Of a DNA stretch of 64,000 nucleotides, positions 42,639 through 55,420 are shown piece after piece. Below the pieces are notes generated by a model. The model was not told the DNA's origin and searched no databases. It saw only the letters and a program-made list of their open reading frames with translations. The stretch comes from Acanthosepion lycidas (Eukaryota; Mollusca; Cephalopoda; Sepiida; Sepiidae), in the NCBI GenBank assembly GCA_963932145.1, contig OZ010616.1:53605697-53669696 (forward strand), read 5' to 3'. The position numbers and the translations under genes are program-made. The stretch's first letter is position 1, and each line of letters begins with the position of its first letter.

Positions 42639-45332
42639 CATTTCATCACAAGCAAGACGCGAGTGCCACTAGTACGCAAGGGACTACAGAGAGTGTAAGG
42701 AAGGGAAAAAAACTGGAAATAGGTGGGGGGGGGGTTGAAGAAAGGTTAAAAAGAGGGGGACGGAGGAGGATAAAAAGAAGAACAAGACATCAGAAGATCA
42801 GTTGTCAGTTATCTCCTGTTAATTAACAGGTTATTGAACTCTTTGGGTCCCTGTCACTGGATCTAACCAACGCCTTTATCCACTGTGCCATATGTGCTCA
42901 AGGCAGTGGAGAACTTGGAGAGGGGAATTAACAGGAGATAACTGATAATTGATATCCATTAACACATGGCACGTGGAACTAGAACAGTCAACCCCAGTGA
43001 GCGAAATAAAGGGTTACGTTCGACATTCCAACCACCTGACGAATGCCGGAGCGTACAACGGCCGAAACGTTGTAATAAATATGGCGACAAAGATGAGGAC
43101 AATAGTCCGAATAATGTAAATAATGTACATAATACTTCATCTCAGAAATATAGACAGATACTGAAAGGCCGAAACGTTGTAATAAATATGGCGACAAAGA
43201 TGAGGACAATAGTCCGAATAATGTAAATAATGTACATAGTAATTATTCTCAGAAATACAAACAGATACTGTGGTTATATTTACACTGTTTATATATTTAC
43301 ACATCCACGACACATGGCCCAGTGGATAAAAGCGTTGGTTGAAGTAATCCAGTAACTTGACAGAAAGAGTTCAATCCCTGGCCACAGCAGAGGTGAACAA
43401 AACCTTGGGGAGTTGACTTACTGAAGGGAAATAACTGAGATACTTAGAAGAACTAAATCAATCTACCCCGGTAACCGAAATAAAGAGTTCAGTTCGAAAT
43501 TCCAGTCACCTGAAGAGGGCCGGAGCATACAATATGACAACAAAGATGAGGACAACAGTACAAACAGTGTAAATAGTTACAATATTTCATCACAGAAACT
43601 GTGGTTATTGTTTCATTTTTCCCCACTATATAAAGAATTAAGTGCTACTCCCAAATCTGGATAATATGACTAATTTGCAAGAAGCAAATAAGGACTTTTG
43701 ATGCTGCCATATGTAATGAGCACTCTTTTCAAGCTACTATGCAAACAGCAGGCAAGCTGGTATGGAGTCTACTTGAGTTGCACACTGTATAGTGTCCAGA
43801 TGTATTCAATCAGCTATTCAGTCGGTTATTCAATCAATCAGGTATTCAATTAGCTATTTAATCAGGTATTCAATCCCTGGGTATTCAATTAGCTATTTAA
43901 TCCGTTATTCAATCAGCTATTCAAGCAGGTATTCAGTCAAGTATTCAATCAGTAATTCAATCAGGTATTCAATCAGCTATTCAATCAGGTATTTAGTCAA
44001 GTATTCAATTAGCTATTTAATCAAGTATTCAATCAGCTATTCAGTCAGGTGTTCAATCAACTATTCACTCTGGTATTCATCGGCATGACACAGAAAAGGT
44101 CTGCCAGTTCCTGTTGCAACATAACCATTCTCACTTAAGTCGGAAGAGGATGAAAGTTCTAGTCGTGGATCATTAATCTAACATAACCCAAATTTTGATA
44201 ATTTTTTCTTTTTTAAACTCCAGGTGAAATGTAAGATCTTTTCAGGGATTTAGACTTACGTAAGAGAGTTACCCAAGAATAAAGCTCTTAACCTGTCTAA
44301 AGCTTAAGAGCACTTACAGCAGTTGCATCTTACTACTATTAAGTATTTCCACTTTCTTTGACCGTTAAAAGTAATTTTAAACTTTCTTTTTCATGGAAAA
44401 TGATCTCATGACCTGTAACATTATCTGACGAAGCTCGTCCATGATCCATGCGACTGAGGACCATTTATAGATTCATCCAAGTCTTAAAGTTGTTTGATTA
44501 TGGGACCTGGAGATAAAAAACATTCAGTATCCACCACTATTTGAATACAAAAATGTCTTGTTGCTACATTTACATATCAAACTGGTTTCATGAAGAAATT
44601 TTTCAAGAACATGGACAAAACAAGACCAGTACCTTATTGCAGACTTTACCTGTATTGAAGTACTGGTTTTGAGGTTTAAATAAAGGAAAGTCCTCAGATT
44701 CATGAATTTCTTCATGGTGATCATTAAAACCGCGAACTATGTCGTAAGAGAAAAAAGTTATGGAAAGTATTCGAGTTAATGGTAACAAATTATCTTGTAA
44801 ATAATAAAACAGACAATTCTATGAAATTGTTGAAAAACGTCATTAAAGCATTCAATTATCTGAGATGTAACATGATACTCAAAATTAATTAATTATTTAT
44901 TTATTTTTACTGTAATTTTAATTTTAATTTTTTTGTTGGGGGACACTGATCTGGAGATCGAGTTACAGTCAGATCCTTGAACTTAATATTAAAAATTGGC
45001 ACCGACTTGAAACAGAGAATCGGTGTTTCTTCCAGAAAGTGTAAAAAGCAGAATTAGTGTAACAATATGCACAGCAGACTCTTCGAACCCATCCCGTGAT
45101 GGTGGAGGCAAGAACCAGAAACGCGTAGTATACAGTTATTCCAAGCAGTGGAATACTTATTGATCGGGTGTGATGGTACTGCCCTCACTAGACAGCTACG
45201 TTAGAGTACAAGTAATATGAGAGACCTATTCGAAATTGTCGATTTTAATGACCGAGTATCCTTAATAAATATAGCTGGTGTATAAGCAAAAATATGATCT
45301 GAAGTGATATTTCTTGCTCAAGAATTATTAGG

Positions 45333-45403
<71 letters not shown>

Positions 45404-45770
45404 ATGGTCGAAGGTCCTTGTACTACGGTGATGGTCCAAGGTAAAACCATAAAGAAGAACTCGAACACGGATATGGAATAACACAGATATATTACAAACA
45501 GGAATATATACAGAGAAGTAGAAAGTGTTAGTACGAACAATCAGGTTTAGTAGGGAGAACAATGTAGTTTCGACCAGGATCACTATTCCAATGTCTTGTA
45601 GTAATTGACTGAACGCGACTCTGTTTCGGACTGCCTCTGACTCGACTAACTCGCTCGCTCTGACTGACTGACAGACTCCTGACGATCTCCTGACGATCTC
45701 CTGACGAACTCCTGACGGACTCCTGACGGACCTCACTCCAGACTTCAGACTGAACAGTATTTAGTCACCC

Positions 45771-45810
<40 letters not shown>

Positions 45811-45984
45811 CATAAAGAAAACCTTAAGGATCCATTTCGGTTATAATTTATTTTGTAAAATATCTCTATATATTCACTTCTTCACTGGAAGTTCTTAATA
45901 AATAGCCGGTCTGAAGTATTGAATATATAGAGATATTAACGAAATAATTTATAACCGAAATGGATCTTTAAGTTTTTCTTCTTG

Positions 45985-46041
<57 letters not shown>

Positions 46042-46140
46042 GCTCTGTAGTTTACATTGAACTCATCTCTGGACCAATAATATCCTCCTTGGCATTATCC
46101 CTACAAGACACAAATTGGTAACACACACACATACACACAG

Positions 46141-46211
<71 letters not shown>

Positions 46212-47026
46212 GGTCTTGTACATAACCTTACCGTTTTTCCCTTCACACATAAAAAGTTGATTTTCAGATTAACACAATAATTTTGTCTTCGAAAAATGAT
46301 GAACACAACAATTTTTGTCTTGGAAAAAGCAAGGCCCTGACGAAGAAATTGTGCTAATGCCGAAAGTACTCGGAATAAGATGAATATGCATCAACATGGC
46401 AATTTTCTTCCTTTCTTTAATAATGATAATGTTATAGTGGAACACACCTATTCTATAGTTAATAGACTCTCCCACCTATAATAAGTAGGAGTAGTAGCAG
46501 TCGCTGAGTCGCTCAGTGAGTTGGTCTGATTTCAGTCTGAAGTCGGACGACCGGCTGACCGGTTGAACTCTCTGCCTTCGGGTGGGGAGGAACCCGAACG
46601 AGGCTACGCCGCCGAAGAGCGGAGTCTCTTTCGGGGAGGTAAACCGACCCTGAACCCACGAGATCCCACGTTAAACCGGCCTTGTGCCACATGATGCCCT
46701 CGTGGGGGGGTGACTAAATACCGCTCAGTGAGTGGGTCGGTCAGTCAATGCCAGACGACCGTTAGTCGGATATTAAAGTATCAGCCACCACAACTAGATT
46801 ACTACGTCATTACCTATTATATCAAGTTCCTAACGTGTTTGTACGTCGAACCTATTTTAGGACCTACTTAGTACAAATACAAGCCTCCACTGTGAAACCA
46901 CTACATAACAGATAAGAAATTTGTTCGTAAATTCGAGAGGTTCCTATTAAAAATAAGTAGACAAAACTTGTCTAGATTAAATAAGTAGACAAAACTTGTC
47001 TAGATTATTTAATGAGACATGTCTTA

Positions 47027-47072
<46 letters not shown>

Positions 47073-47080
47073 ATGTGTGT

Positions 47081-47542
47081 GGCCATAGACAAAATTATGG
47101 GGCAGGTGTATAAAAGTTAGAAATAAAACTAAAACTTATTTATTTTATCATTCAAAGAAGAACAGAGCTTTTAGAGTCAATTTAACCTTTATTTAATACC
47201 TGGTGTAGACTCCATCAAGCGCTTTGTATATTGAAAATCAGCTTAGCATATGTTGTTGGCTTGATTTTCTGCAATTCTTCATGAAAATTGTCTTCTAATT
47301 CGTATTTTGAAGAATATTCGTGCACTCTCACTCTTGTATCTAAGCATGACCACAAATGTTCAATGCGATTCTGGTTAAGGGATTGAGGAGGCCATTTCAT
47401 CACCCTCACTTCTTTCTTTTCAAATCAACCCTTCGAAACACTGGAAGTGCGGTATGGTGCGTTGTCTTATTGAAAGAATACGCTATCCGATATGCTATTG
47501 TTGAAAATTTTCTCTAATGAACGTTGGTATTATTGGTCTAAT
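47081..47542 (-). pseudogene. Tc1-like transposase remnant, copy 4
   Basis: Same remnant in the partial fourth unit, with the RVRV insertion and one further change (MRVMKW). Confidence 0.75.
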
Positions 47543-47810
47543 AGGTGCTGGGTAGAGACTGACCGTTACACAATTTAAATTCTAATTAAAAAAAAAAAAC
47601 ATTGAGAGCTGATGTTAATAAAATAATGCGCGACGTAATATAACAGAGCCATTAAGTATATATTAATAAATATACATTTTAGAGACTGATAGAGACTACC
47701 TGTTGCATAATCTAAATTTTAATTAAAATTTAAATTATGCAACGGTCCGTCTATACCCAGCACCTGAAGATTGCGTCGTACATGAAATTCCGAGTCATGC
47801 TACGGGTAAG

Positions 47811-47856
<46 letters not shown>

Positions 47857-47989
47857 GAGTTACATGCACAACTTCAGTTGCTGGGTAGAAACTGACCGTT
47901 ATATTTGACTGAAGATTGCGTTGTGAATGAAACTCCGAATCGCGTTATCGGTGAGGAACAATATTCATATTTATTAATATATATATATA

Positions 47990-47994
47990 TATAT

Positions 47995-48065
<71 letters not shown>
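47990..48065. repeat. (TA)n(CA)n tract at array end
   Basis: The macrosatellite stops here. A few CATA interruptions distinguish it from the inner copies. Confidence 0.9.
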
Positions 48066-48068
<3 letters not shown>

Positions 48069-48179
48069 CCACACACTCATCTGGATCTTTTCCCACGTTA
48101 TTGCGGAGCAGTAAGTAACGGGTAGGGTCAGAGATTTCACCATGATATTACTTGGCGAAACGTTATCAAATCAAAAGAC

Positions 48180-48814
48180 CATACATACTTGCAGGCTACT
48201 GTTGGGTATTGAAAAGGATTCGACGAAGGTGGGAAGAGATTCATCTAGGTTCGGTCGGTTTGAATAGCGTGACGGTCATGTCCCCGGGTCGATACTTCCC
48301 AGTAAACTAGTCAGCCTTGATGCTTTACATGCAATTTGCTTTCAAATCCTTCTTGACATAGTCTTTATAGCCGAGTCTTTGACCGCCTCACCACTGTTTC
48401 CCGCACTTTAGTTCAACATTCAACATTTTTCGGCATCAAGAGTCGTCCAAACTATAGACATATACCCAGTCAATCGTAGAGTCGCCGCTGCTAGCCGAGA
48501 TACTAAACTTTACATGTTTCCAGTGGAAGGAATTCGGTACCAGGGATGTTGTCTTTCCACGAAATATGCAAAATGTAGCGCAAATGGCGGAACTGCAAAC
48601 TCAAGCGCTTGATATCCCTATGGCATAATGGTGCTGATTCCAAGGTTGTGATGTAAACCGCTCGATAGGCCTTACACTTAGTTACTGACTTAATACATCT
48701 CTGGGGCCCCACAGATGTGTCATTTAATACATGTAAGCCAAAAGGTATAGAGAAGAGGCCAATTAAGTACAGTGGTAATAATGTATTGATTTTTTTTTCA
48801 ATAAAACCGAACAT
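48180..48814 (-). pseudogene. LINE ORF2 C-terminal remnant (second RTE/CR1-like family), minus strand
   Basis: The minus strand reads TKCKAYRAVYITTLESAP, RDIKRLSLQFRHLRYILHIS and WKDNIPGTEFLPLE. This parallels the KVYRAVVL.TLLYG.E.WT, HIK.L..FH.RCLR.IL.I.W.D..(N/D)TEVL blocks of invertebrate LINE reverse transcriptases. Further downstream on the minus strand, GGQRLGYKDYVKKDLKA is the RGGQRKRYKD...LK block. Several shifts and stops separate the blocks. It starts 100 bp outside the macrosatellite. Confidence 0.65.
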
Positions 48815-48825
48815 ATTTAGTATAC

Positions 48826-48990
48826 TTATATATATTTGTATACTTATATATATTAGTATACTTATATATATTTAATATACTTATTATATATTTATATTTA
48901 TTATATATACTTATTATATATTTATTTCTTTATTTATTTGTATATTTATTTATATATTTATTATATATGTCTTTAATATACTTATATATT
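48826..48990. repeat. AT-rich minisatellite
   Basis: AGTATACTTATATATATTT-type units change into TTATTATATATTTATT-type units. Confidence 0.8.
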
Positions 48991-49079
48991 TGGCCACTGT
49001 AAAACTGAAGATTTGAAAAAGTCATAACTTGTTCGTTTTTAATCTTTTTTATTTTATTTTATTTTTTTGCAGGTTAAAG

Positions 49080-49300
49080 TGCATCCCTTGGAGATTAAAA
49101 TGGCTATGTATGATTCCCAGCAACGAGTAAATCTCATTGATTTTTTCTATTCCAGTGAAAGATCAATTATTCAAACTTAGAGAAAAAACCGGAAACAATT
49201 TAATGTCAGCGTATAACATAATTCGGAACCTAGTCTCTAAGGCAAAGAACTTTTCGAAAATTTTACTATACTCTCTAAAAGGTTGTCGTATTACCAGCTG
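49080..49300 (+). pseudogene. mariner/Tc-like transposase N-terminal HTH remnant
   Basis: From ATG at 49109 the frame reads MAMYDSQQRVNLIDFFYSSE and then RSIIQT, followed by RKNRKQFNVS and, in a shifted frame, IIRNLVSKAKNF. This fits the N-terminal helix-turn-helix found in some Tc/mariner-type proteins and in the related domain of unknown function, (EQR..II..Y...S...TQR.FR..FNV..P....I..LV..F). A stop lies after about 28 codons. TTTTTTTGCAG just upstream looks like an acceptor but is probably fortuitous. Confidence 0.45.
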
Positions 49301-49369
49301 GGCCGTCTAAATACAATTCAAACAAAATGTACTCTTTCCTGAGATAAGGTATTGTAACCATTTACACTA

Positions 49370-49835
49370 TTTACATGGTTCAGACTGTTGTCCTCATCTT
49401 TAATGTCGCAACGTTTCAGTCGTTGCACGCTCCGGCTTTCTTCAGGATCTTTTTATATTTCTGAAATGAGGCATTGTAACTATTTACACTAGTTATATTG
49501 TTCAGGCTGTTGTCCTCATCTTTATTGCCATATTCCCGACGTTTCGGCCGTTGTGGACTCCGACCTTCTCCAGGCTCTGATTATATTTCTGAGCTGAGGT
49601 ATTATAACTATTTAAACTATTTACATTGTTCGGACTGCTGTACTCGTCTTTACTACTTTGTTCACAACAGCCTTCTTCAGGTGGTATTTGTTTGAATTTC
49701 GAACCAAACCAAAATAGTCAATCTGTATGTTGGTGTTTCTGAAGAGTGGTTCGATGATATTTCTATAGACGTTCTCGCCGTATTTATTTCCTGAAATGAA
49801 CTGACATATAACCTTCAGATTCTCAATGACTTTAC
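49370..49835 (-). repeat. Penelope-like tails in tandem, minus strand
   Basis: Three diverged ~120 bp units share ACTATTTACA, TTGTCCTCATCTTTA and CTTCAGG/CTCCAGG landmarks. Two keep the reverse-complement hairpin motif (49413-49445 and 49541-49573). The outermost part, with ACCAACATACAGATTGAC on the minus strand, pairs with 49860-50050 in inverted orientation. Confidence 0.5.
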
Positions 49836-50050
49836 TGAGCGACCCAGGAATGTGTAAGCCCATTTCAAGAAATAAACACAGGAAGAACGTCTACAGAAAC
49901 ATCATTGAACGAATCTTCAGAAAATACCAACATACAAGTTGACTATTATAGGTTCGGTTCGAAATTCAAACAAATATCACTTGAAGAATGCTGGAGCCAA
50001 GAACGACCAAAATGTGAATATGACAATAAAGATGAGGACAATCAAGCCAG
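49640..50050. repeat. Head-to-head inverted pair of Penelope-like tails
   Basis: The minus-strand arm (about 49640-49800) and the plus-strand arm (about 49862-50040) share AACGTCTA, AGAAACACCAACATACA, GTTCGAAATTCAAACAAAT and TGAAGAA landmarks. The ~60 bp centre does not match. Arms are diverged by perhaps one base in six. Confidence 0.6.
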
Positions 50051-50457
50051 AAGTGGAACTGTAGGATTTTCTTACGTAAGTGCTCAACGCATTTGGCAAT
50101 GTTTTGAACATGAGATGTATTGCTGAAATCTTTGCATTAAGATTGTTGAGTGATGACCAGAAACAACATGGCGTAACTTTCTGCGGGGAATTCAAAGATC
50201 AAACTGAACTGACCGATACATTAGAAGCACCAGGTTCATAACAGGTGATAAATCACAGATTTATGCTAATGGCTTTGTACGAAAGCCGTAGTCACCACAA
50301 TGGAGTTTTCGTAAATTCCTTTCTGCTTGAAAATACATCTCTATACTTCTTGTTAACATTAAGTAAATACATACTTTTCTGACGTTTAAGATATTGTACA
50401 CAAATGATTATTCTCTTTTGGCCAAACTCAGTTATATAATACTAAGTTGTATACTGT

Positions 50458-50693
50458 CAGTGATGTGCAGAGGTTTGGTGATGTTTGCCCGGGGCCAACG
50501 CCTTGATTGTATGCCCCCAACACTCAAGTAGAGGTCCTATAGGGCATTTTACTGGGGAATGGGGGAAAGGAGATGAAACATGAAATAAACACTTTATTCA
50601 AATTAAATATAAACTGTATTTTTATTTTACACTTTGATTGGATGACCACCCGATATGAACACCAGGGACAGTCGCAGCGTCTGCACGTCATTG
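50458..50693 (-). mobile_element. hAT-like MITE, copy 3 (inverted)
   Basis: The element is bounded by CAGTGATGTGCAGAGG and TCTGCACGTCATTG. Reverse-complemented, it matches 16226-16488 (TCCAATCAAAGT-type head, TTTAATTTGAATAAA, ACAATCAAGGCGTTGGCCCC). No clear 8 bp target duplication can be read. Confidence 0.65.
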
Positions 50694-50929
50694 TGCACTT
50701 TTGAAAAGATTAAAAGTGAGAAAGCCCACTTCGGATGAAACATCATAAACTTCTTCTTCTTGACATGGACTTTAGATTGAATAAAGAATAACAACAACAA
50801 AATAGAGACATTAATTCAAATATAAATAATATATCAACTGTGATAACTCATCCCAGAAATTCAGAGCAGGTGTACTAATAGCTCCTGACTTACAAAAAAT
50901 TGACAGGTAAATTGACATTTACCTACATT

Positions 50930-51035
50930 TCCAATTTCACCCCAAGCAAGGCGATAATGCTACTAGGAATCAAGGGGTCTCTTGGAGTAAAAAAAAAAAA
51001 AAAAGATTTTATAGGAAATAAACCCTATTTGAAAT
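50930..51035 (-). repeat. CR1/Jockey-like LINE 3' tail (left of the Gypsy element)
   Basis: ATTTCACCCCAAGCAAGGCG, AATGCTACTAGGAATCAAGG and GATTTTATAGGAAATAAACC match 56173-56345 on the other side of the Gypsy element and the LINE tail at 26975-27018. Confidence 0.6.
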
Positions 51036-51520
51036 TTTAAAACATAAAAAAAATTGTTGCTAATATCTTGGCGACGAAAGACTCGAAGAAACGGATTTCG
51101 TGTTAAATCATAAAAGTTTGTTCTTTTTCTGTTTTGTTTTTTGTTTTTTTGTTTTTTGCCAGTGTCTACAACACTGGTGATGAAAGTAATTCTACACAAA
51201 ACTCTACGGCAAAAGAATATCCAGTGTTAATTACAACACTGTCACTGAAAAAAAGAAACTCCGCAAAGCAATAGGATTTCTACAAGTTCAATTCAGTGGT
51301 TGGGAAGAAAGTTGGTAAACCTTGTTATTTCTTTTCTGTTCCAACAGTAAATGAACTGTACAAGTCAAACAAAATAATTGTTTTCACTAATAGGGTAAAG
51401 TAAAAATTTACCCCTCCTCTCGCTTTTAAATTTTTCTGAAAAAGAATTGTTCAAGTCAAATAGACTTATTGTTGGGGTTTTCCCTCTTCATTTCTTAATT
51501 TTTCGTACCACTGCAATAAA

Positions 51521-52660
51521 ATGGACGAATTTAAAAATGCAATGCTTGAGTTGATGAAACACCAACAGGCAAACAGCTACTGTTGGAACGCAAATTTCAA
51601 GAAAGACAGGATAAATTCCAACGAGAACAAGCAGAATTGCATTTGCAAAATGAACAAGAAAATAAAAAAAAAACAACACCAAGAAATTTTTATTAGACAA
51701 CAGAAGCTTGAGGAATCGCTCCTTCAAACACAGAATGAGCAAAGGCACTTATCCAACAAAATCCAAAATGGAGACAGAGAAAACGCGTTCTCTCAAAAAT
51801 GCTATATAGAATGCCATTGAAAACTTCACGTACGCAACTGAAAAAGAAATTACTTTCGCTTTGTACTTTGAACGTTACGAGGACTTATACAATACGGATT
51901 GTGCAAATTGGGCTGGCCATAAAAAGGTTCGCCTACTCCTCAGGAAATTAGGCACAACAGAATATATTAATTTTGTTAACTATATTTTGCCTAAGAAAAC
52001 CAGCGACTTGAAATTTAAAGAGGCGGTTCAATGCTTAACAGAACTCTTCAGTCCAAAAACGTCACTGTTCCACAAAAAGAAGATTATACAGTGTAACCCG
52101 GATGAGTCTCTTATATCCGGGTTTCTCTTATATCCGGGTTTTGCCTTTTTTGTTTAGGTAAGTATGGCTCTAATTTGGGACCAGAGAAAATCTCTCTTAT
52201 ATCCGGATTTCTCTTATATACGGGTCTCTTATATCCGGGTTACACTGTACTACTTTCGCGAGTGTAGTCAATAAACACTACGATGATTTAAAATTGGCAG
52301 AGATAAGCGCAAATAATTTTAAATGGTTGATTTTAGTCCAGTGTTTGATTTCAGCGAAATACGTCGTAGGATGCTCAACAAGCTTGAAAATGAGTCTGGC
52401 GTTACTTTACAGAAAGTTGCCGAAGATTGGGTGTGGGTGTCAGAGAGGGATTCGAAAAACATCGAACAAAATGGAGTGGCTCACACTAAAAGAAATACGC
52501 CAAAGAAAATTTAAAATGGGCCAACCAAAAAATAATAAAGTTACTCTGCCGTCAAGACCATGTTTCGGGTGTGGTCAATTACATTGGTATAGAGATTGTC
52601 CTTTTAAAGATAAAAAATGTTTTAATTGCGATAAAGTGGCATAAAGTTGCCACTGCAGGA
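51521..52660 (+). pseudogene. Gypsy fossil: gag region
   Basis: It begins with a Gln/Lys-rich, coiled-coil-like segment. A capsid-like segment follows (ERYEDLYNTDCANWAGHKKV), and then a nucleocapsid with a CX2CX3HX4C zinc knuckle (CFGCGQLHWYRDC) and the start of a second one. This two-knuckle arrangement is typical of Mag/K02A2.6-like Gypsy elements. Broken fossil, split by the nested MITE. Confidence 0.7.
52089..52247. mobile_element. pogo/Tigger-like MITE nested in the Gypsy fossil
   Basis: It opens CAGTGTAACCCGGATGAG and closes CCGGGTTACACTG, with TA on both sides (52087-52088 and 52248-52249). It is 159 bp. TCTCTTATATCCGGGT-type words repeat inward from both ends. The CAGT...ACTG ends and TA duplication fit pogo-type elements. 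It is younger than the host Gypsy copy. Confidence 0.85.
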
Positions 52661-53199
52661 TTAAGAGCAAGACAAAAAAAAAGTTTTGTAAAAATTACCA
52701 AGTCAGAACCAGAATGTAGTAACATCAGGAAATATATTGAAGTACAAATATGTAACAAAAATATACGACTACATTTTGGTTCTTGATTCGGGTTCAGACT
52801 TAATTATCAAACATGGAAAAAATTGGGTAAGCCGACTTTGTTAAGAACGAACCGAATAGCTAAAAGTGTAACTGGCGACCCTATTAAGTTCATGGGCGGA
52901 CTTATAACGAACTTGTCATTTAAAGGTAAAACTTTAAAACTAAAGACGTATATTATGAAGAATACGAGTAATCTGTCTCGGGACTGATTGGTTAGAAGAG
53001 TTTCAACTTTGGGATATGCCTATTAACTCATTATGTTAAAAAGTTGAAAATTTGACTAACGAAGCAGAAAAGTTGAAAGGTAAATTTAAAAATAATTTCT
53101 CGACGTTTTCAGTGGAGGACTTAGTAAAATGCACAAGTCAGCTAAGTTTGAGTTAAAGCCAGACGTAAACCCAGTTTTTCAGAAATAAACGTAAGGTTC

Positions 53200-54540
53200 A
53201 ATTTGCCTCGTTAACTCAAATTGACGAAGAATTAAATCGACTTGATGAAATGGGAGTTCTGGCAAAGGTTGAATATAGCGAATGGGCATCTCCCTCAGTT
53301 TATATTAAAAAGAAAAGAGAAAAAATTCGTGTATGTGCTGACTTCTTTACGGGGCTGAATAGCGCCCTAAATGATCACCATTATCCCCTTCCAAGTCCAG
53401 AAGAGATATTCACTAAGCTCAGTGGAGGAAAATTTTTCTCTAAGATTGACTTAAGCGACGCTTATCTACAAATACCTGTGGACGAGGAATGCTCGAAGCC
53501 CCTTTGTATTAACACTCACAAGGGTTTATACAAATTTCCGTTCGGGGTTAAGGTCGCAACTTCCCATTTTTCAACATGTCATGGACATGATATTAAATGG
53601 TCTTGATTTTGCGGTGGCCTATCTCGATGACGTCCAAATGAAAAGTGAGAACATCGAGGAACATAAATCGCACGTTTGGCAGGTATTCAGGAGAATCCAG
53701 GATTATGGATTCAAACTAAAGGACGCGAAGTGTGAGTTTTTCTTAAAGAGAATCAAGTACTTGGAGCAAATAAATGACAAAGACGGAAGACGTCTCGACC
53801 CAGATAGGGCAAAAAAGAATATGCCAGCACCAGAAAATGTGTCGGCTCTTCAGAGTTCTTGAGGTCTTGCCAATTATTATAACGTTTTTGTTCGAAGAAT
53901 GTACAGTTTGAGCGCTCCGCTTAATGAGTTATTGAGCAAAGACAAAGAGTGGGAATGGACAACCGAATGCCAGGAAGCATTTGAGAAAATAAAGGAGGTC
54001 CTTAGATCAGACCTGTTCCTGGCACATTACGATCCAAACCTTGACATCATTGTAGCCAGTGATGCTAGCTCTTACGGTATCGGGGCGTGCATTTTGCATA
54101 AGCTAAAGGATGGATCGGTAAAGCCAATCACCCATACATCTAGGACGCTATTACCAGCTGAAAGGGGTTACTCGTAAATAGAAAAGGAAGCCTTTGGAAT
54201 AATTTTTGCGGTAACTAAATTCCATAGCTTTATTCATAGAAGGCACTTTTTGTTGCAGACAGACCATCATCCACTCTTTAATATCTTTGGATCAAAAAAG
54301 GGTCTGCCAACACATACTGCTAATAGGCTGCAAAGTTGTGGAACCATTCTTCTCAATTATAATTACAAAATGGGGTTTCTCCCATCCACTAAAATATGTC
54401 ATGTAGACGGGTTATCGAGATTGATACCTAAATATGCTGAACCCCTGGAAGACACAGTCATTGCTGCCATAAGAACAGAGGCCGACGTAAAAAGTACCTT
54501 GTGCAATACTGTCAAGGTGCTTCCAATAACAATCAATTAA
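53200..54540 (+). pseudogene. Gypsy fossil: reverse transcriptase and RNase H region
   Basis: RT landmarks are EWASPSVYIKKK, KFFSKIDLSDAYLQIPVDEE and AVAYLDDV (the YLDD form of the catalytic YxDD box). RNase H landmarks are LAHYDPN, VASDASSYGIGACI and the LLQTDHHPL box. The sequence is very close to K02A2.6-like Gypsy polyproteins. Broken fossil; no repair is attempted. Confidence 0.85.
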
Positions 54541-54559
54541 ATAATAGACAAAGTGTTCG

Positions 54560-55420
54560 ATGATGACTTCGTAAAGGAAATAAAGGACAAATTACATAGC
54601 AAAGACCAGAGTATTTCAGAAGTTTACTCACTCTGTAACGACATATGGCGAAAGAGTAGTAATCCCATCTACACTTCAGAGTAGAACACTAAACAAATTC
54701 CATGTTGGCTATCCGGGAACTTCAAGTATGAAGTATCTGATAAGGAGTTACGTCTACTGGACCAACATGGACAGGGATATTGAAAACACGGTAAGAACGT
54801 GCAAAGGATGCGCTTTGGCTGCTAAAGCACCCCCGATAAAATTCAATCTCTGACATAAAACCGACAGTCCGTGGTCGCGGATACATACTGATTTTGCTGG
54901 ACCACTTGATAGTTTTTGCTACCTCTTAGTATTTAACAGTCATTCCAAGAGGCCAAAGGTATTGAAATTCCAAGAAGCCGACCGCGAAAGTGTCAGTAAA
55001 GTTTTTACACGAGCTATTTGCCCGTTTCGGAGTTGTTGACTGTATTGTAACAGACAATGGCACACAGTTTACATAGTGTGAATTTAAGGAGTTTTGTCAA
55101 TCATTCCTGATCGAACATATTACCACGGCGCCATATCACCCAAGAAGTAATGGACAGACAGAGCGTTTTGTGGATACTTTTAAGAGAGCCCTGGGGAAGG
55201 CTAGAGGTACTCACACCGATACGGCTATACAACAGTTTTTGCAGGTCTATCGGGTAACTCCTAATAGCAGTGCTCCATCTGTCAAGACGCCAGCGAAGAT
55301 AGGTATAATAGACAGACAAATTAGTAACATGATTTACATGGTTCAGGGGCCGAAGTTTATACATAAACGTCATGCAAACCAAATCAGAAGACGGTATGAA
55401 AGTCGACAGTGATCCCATAG
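54560..55420 (+). pseudogene. Gypsy fossil: integrase region
   Basis: A zinc-binding-type segment (SMKYLIRSYVYWTNMD followed by CKGC) precedes a DDE-type core with VTDNGTQF-like and HPRSNGQ-like blocks. A C-terminal segment with IDRQISNMIY lies near 55310-55340. This order is diagnostic for Gypsy integrase. Broken fossil. Confidence 0.75.

Larger units (their letters stand above)
39515..44953. repeat. 5.5 kb macrosatellite unit, copy 3
   Basis: Collinear with the other copies, but part of the GC-rich block (the AAGTCGGACGACC to GCCGAAGAGC portion) is missing near 41050, and the (GT)n tract is shorter. A 4-6 bp insertion in the Tc1 remnant is shared with copy 4. Confidence 0.95.
44954..48065. 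repeat. 5.5 kb macrosatellite unit, copy 4 (partial)
   Basis: Collinear with the first 3.1 kb of the unit. Homology stops inside the (TA)n/(CA)n tract just where the mariner hairpin should begin. The array therefore ends in a microsatellite. Confidence 0.95.
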
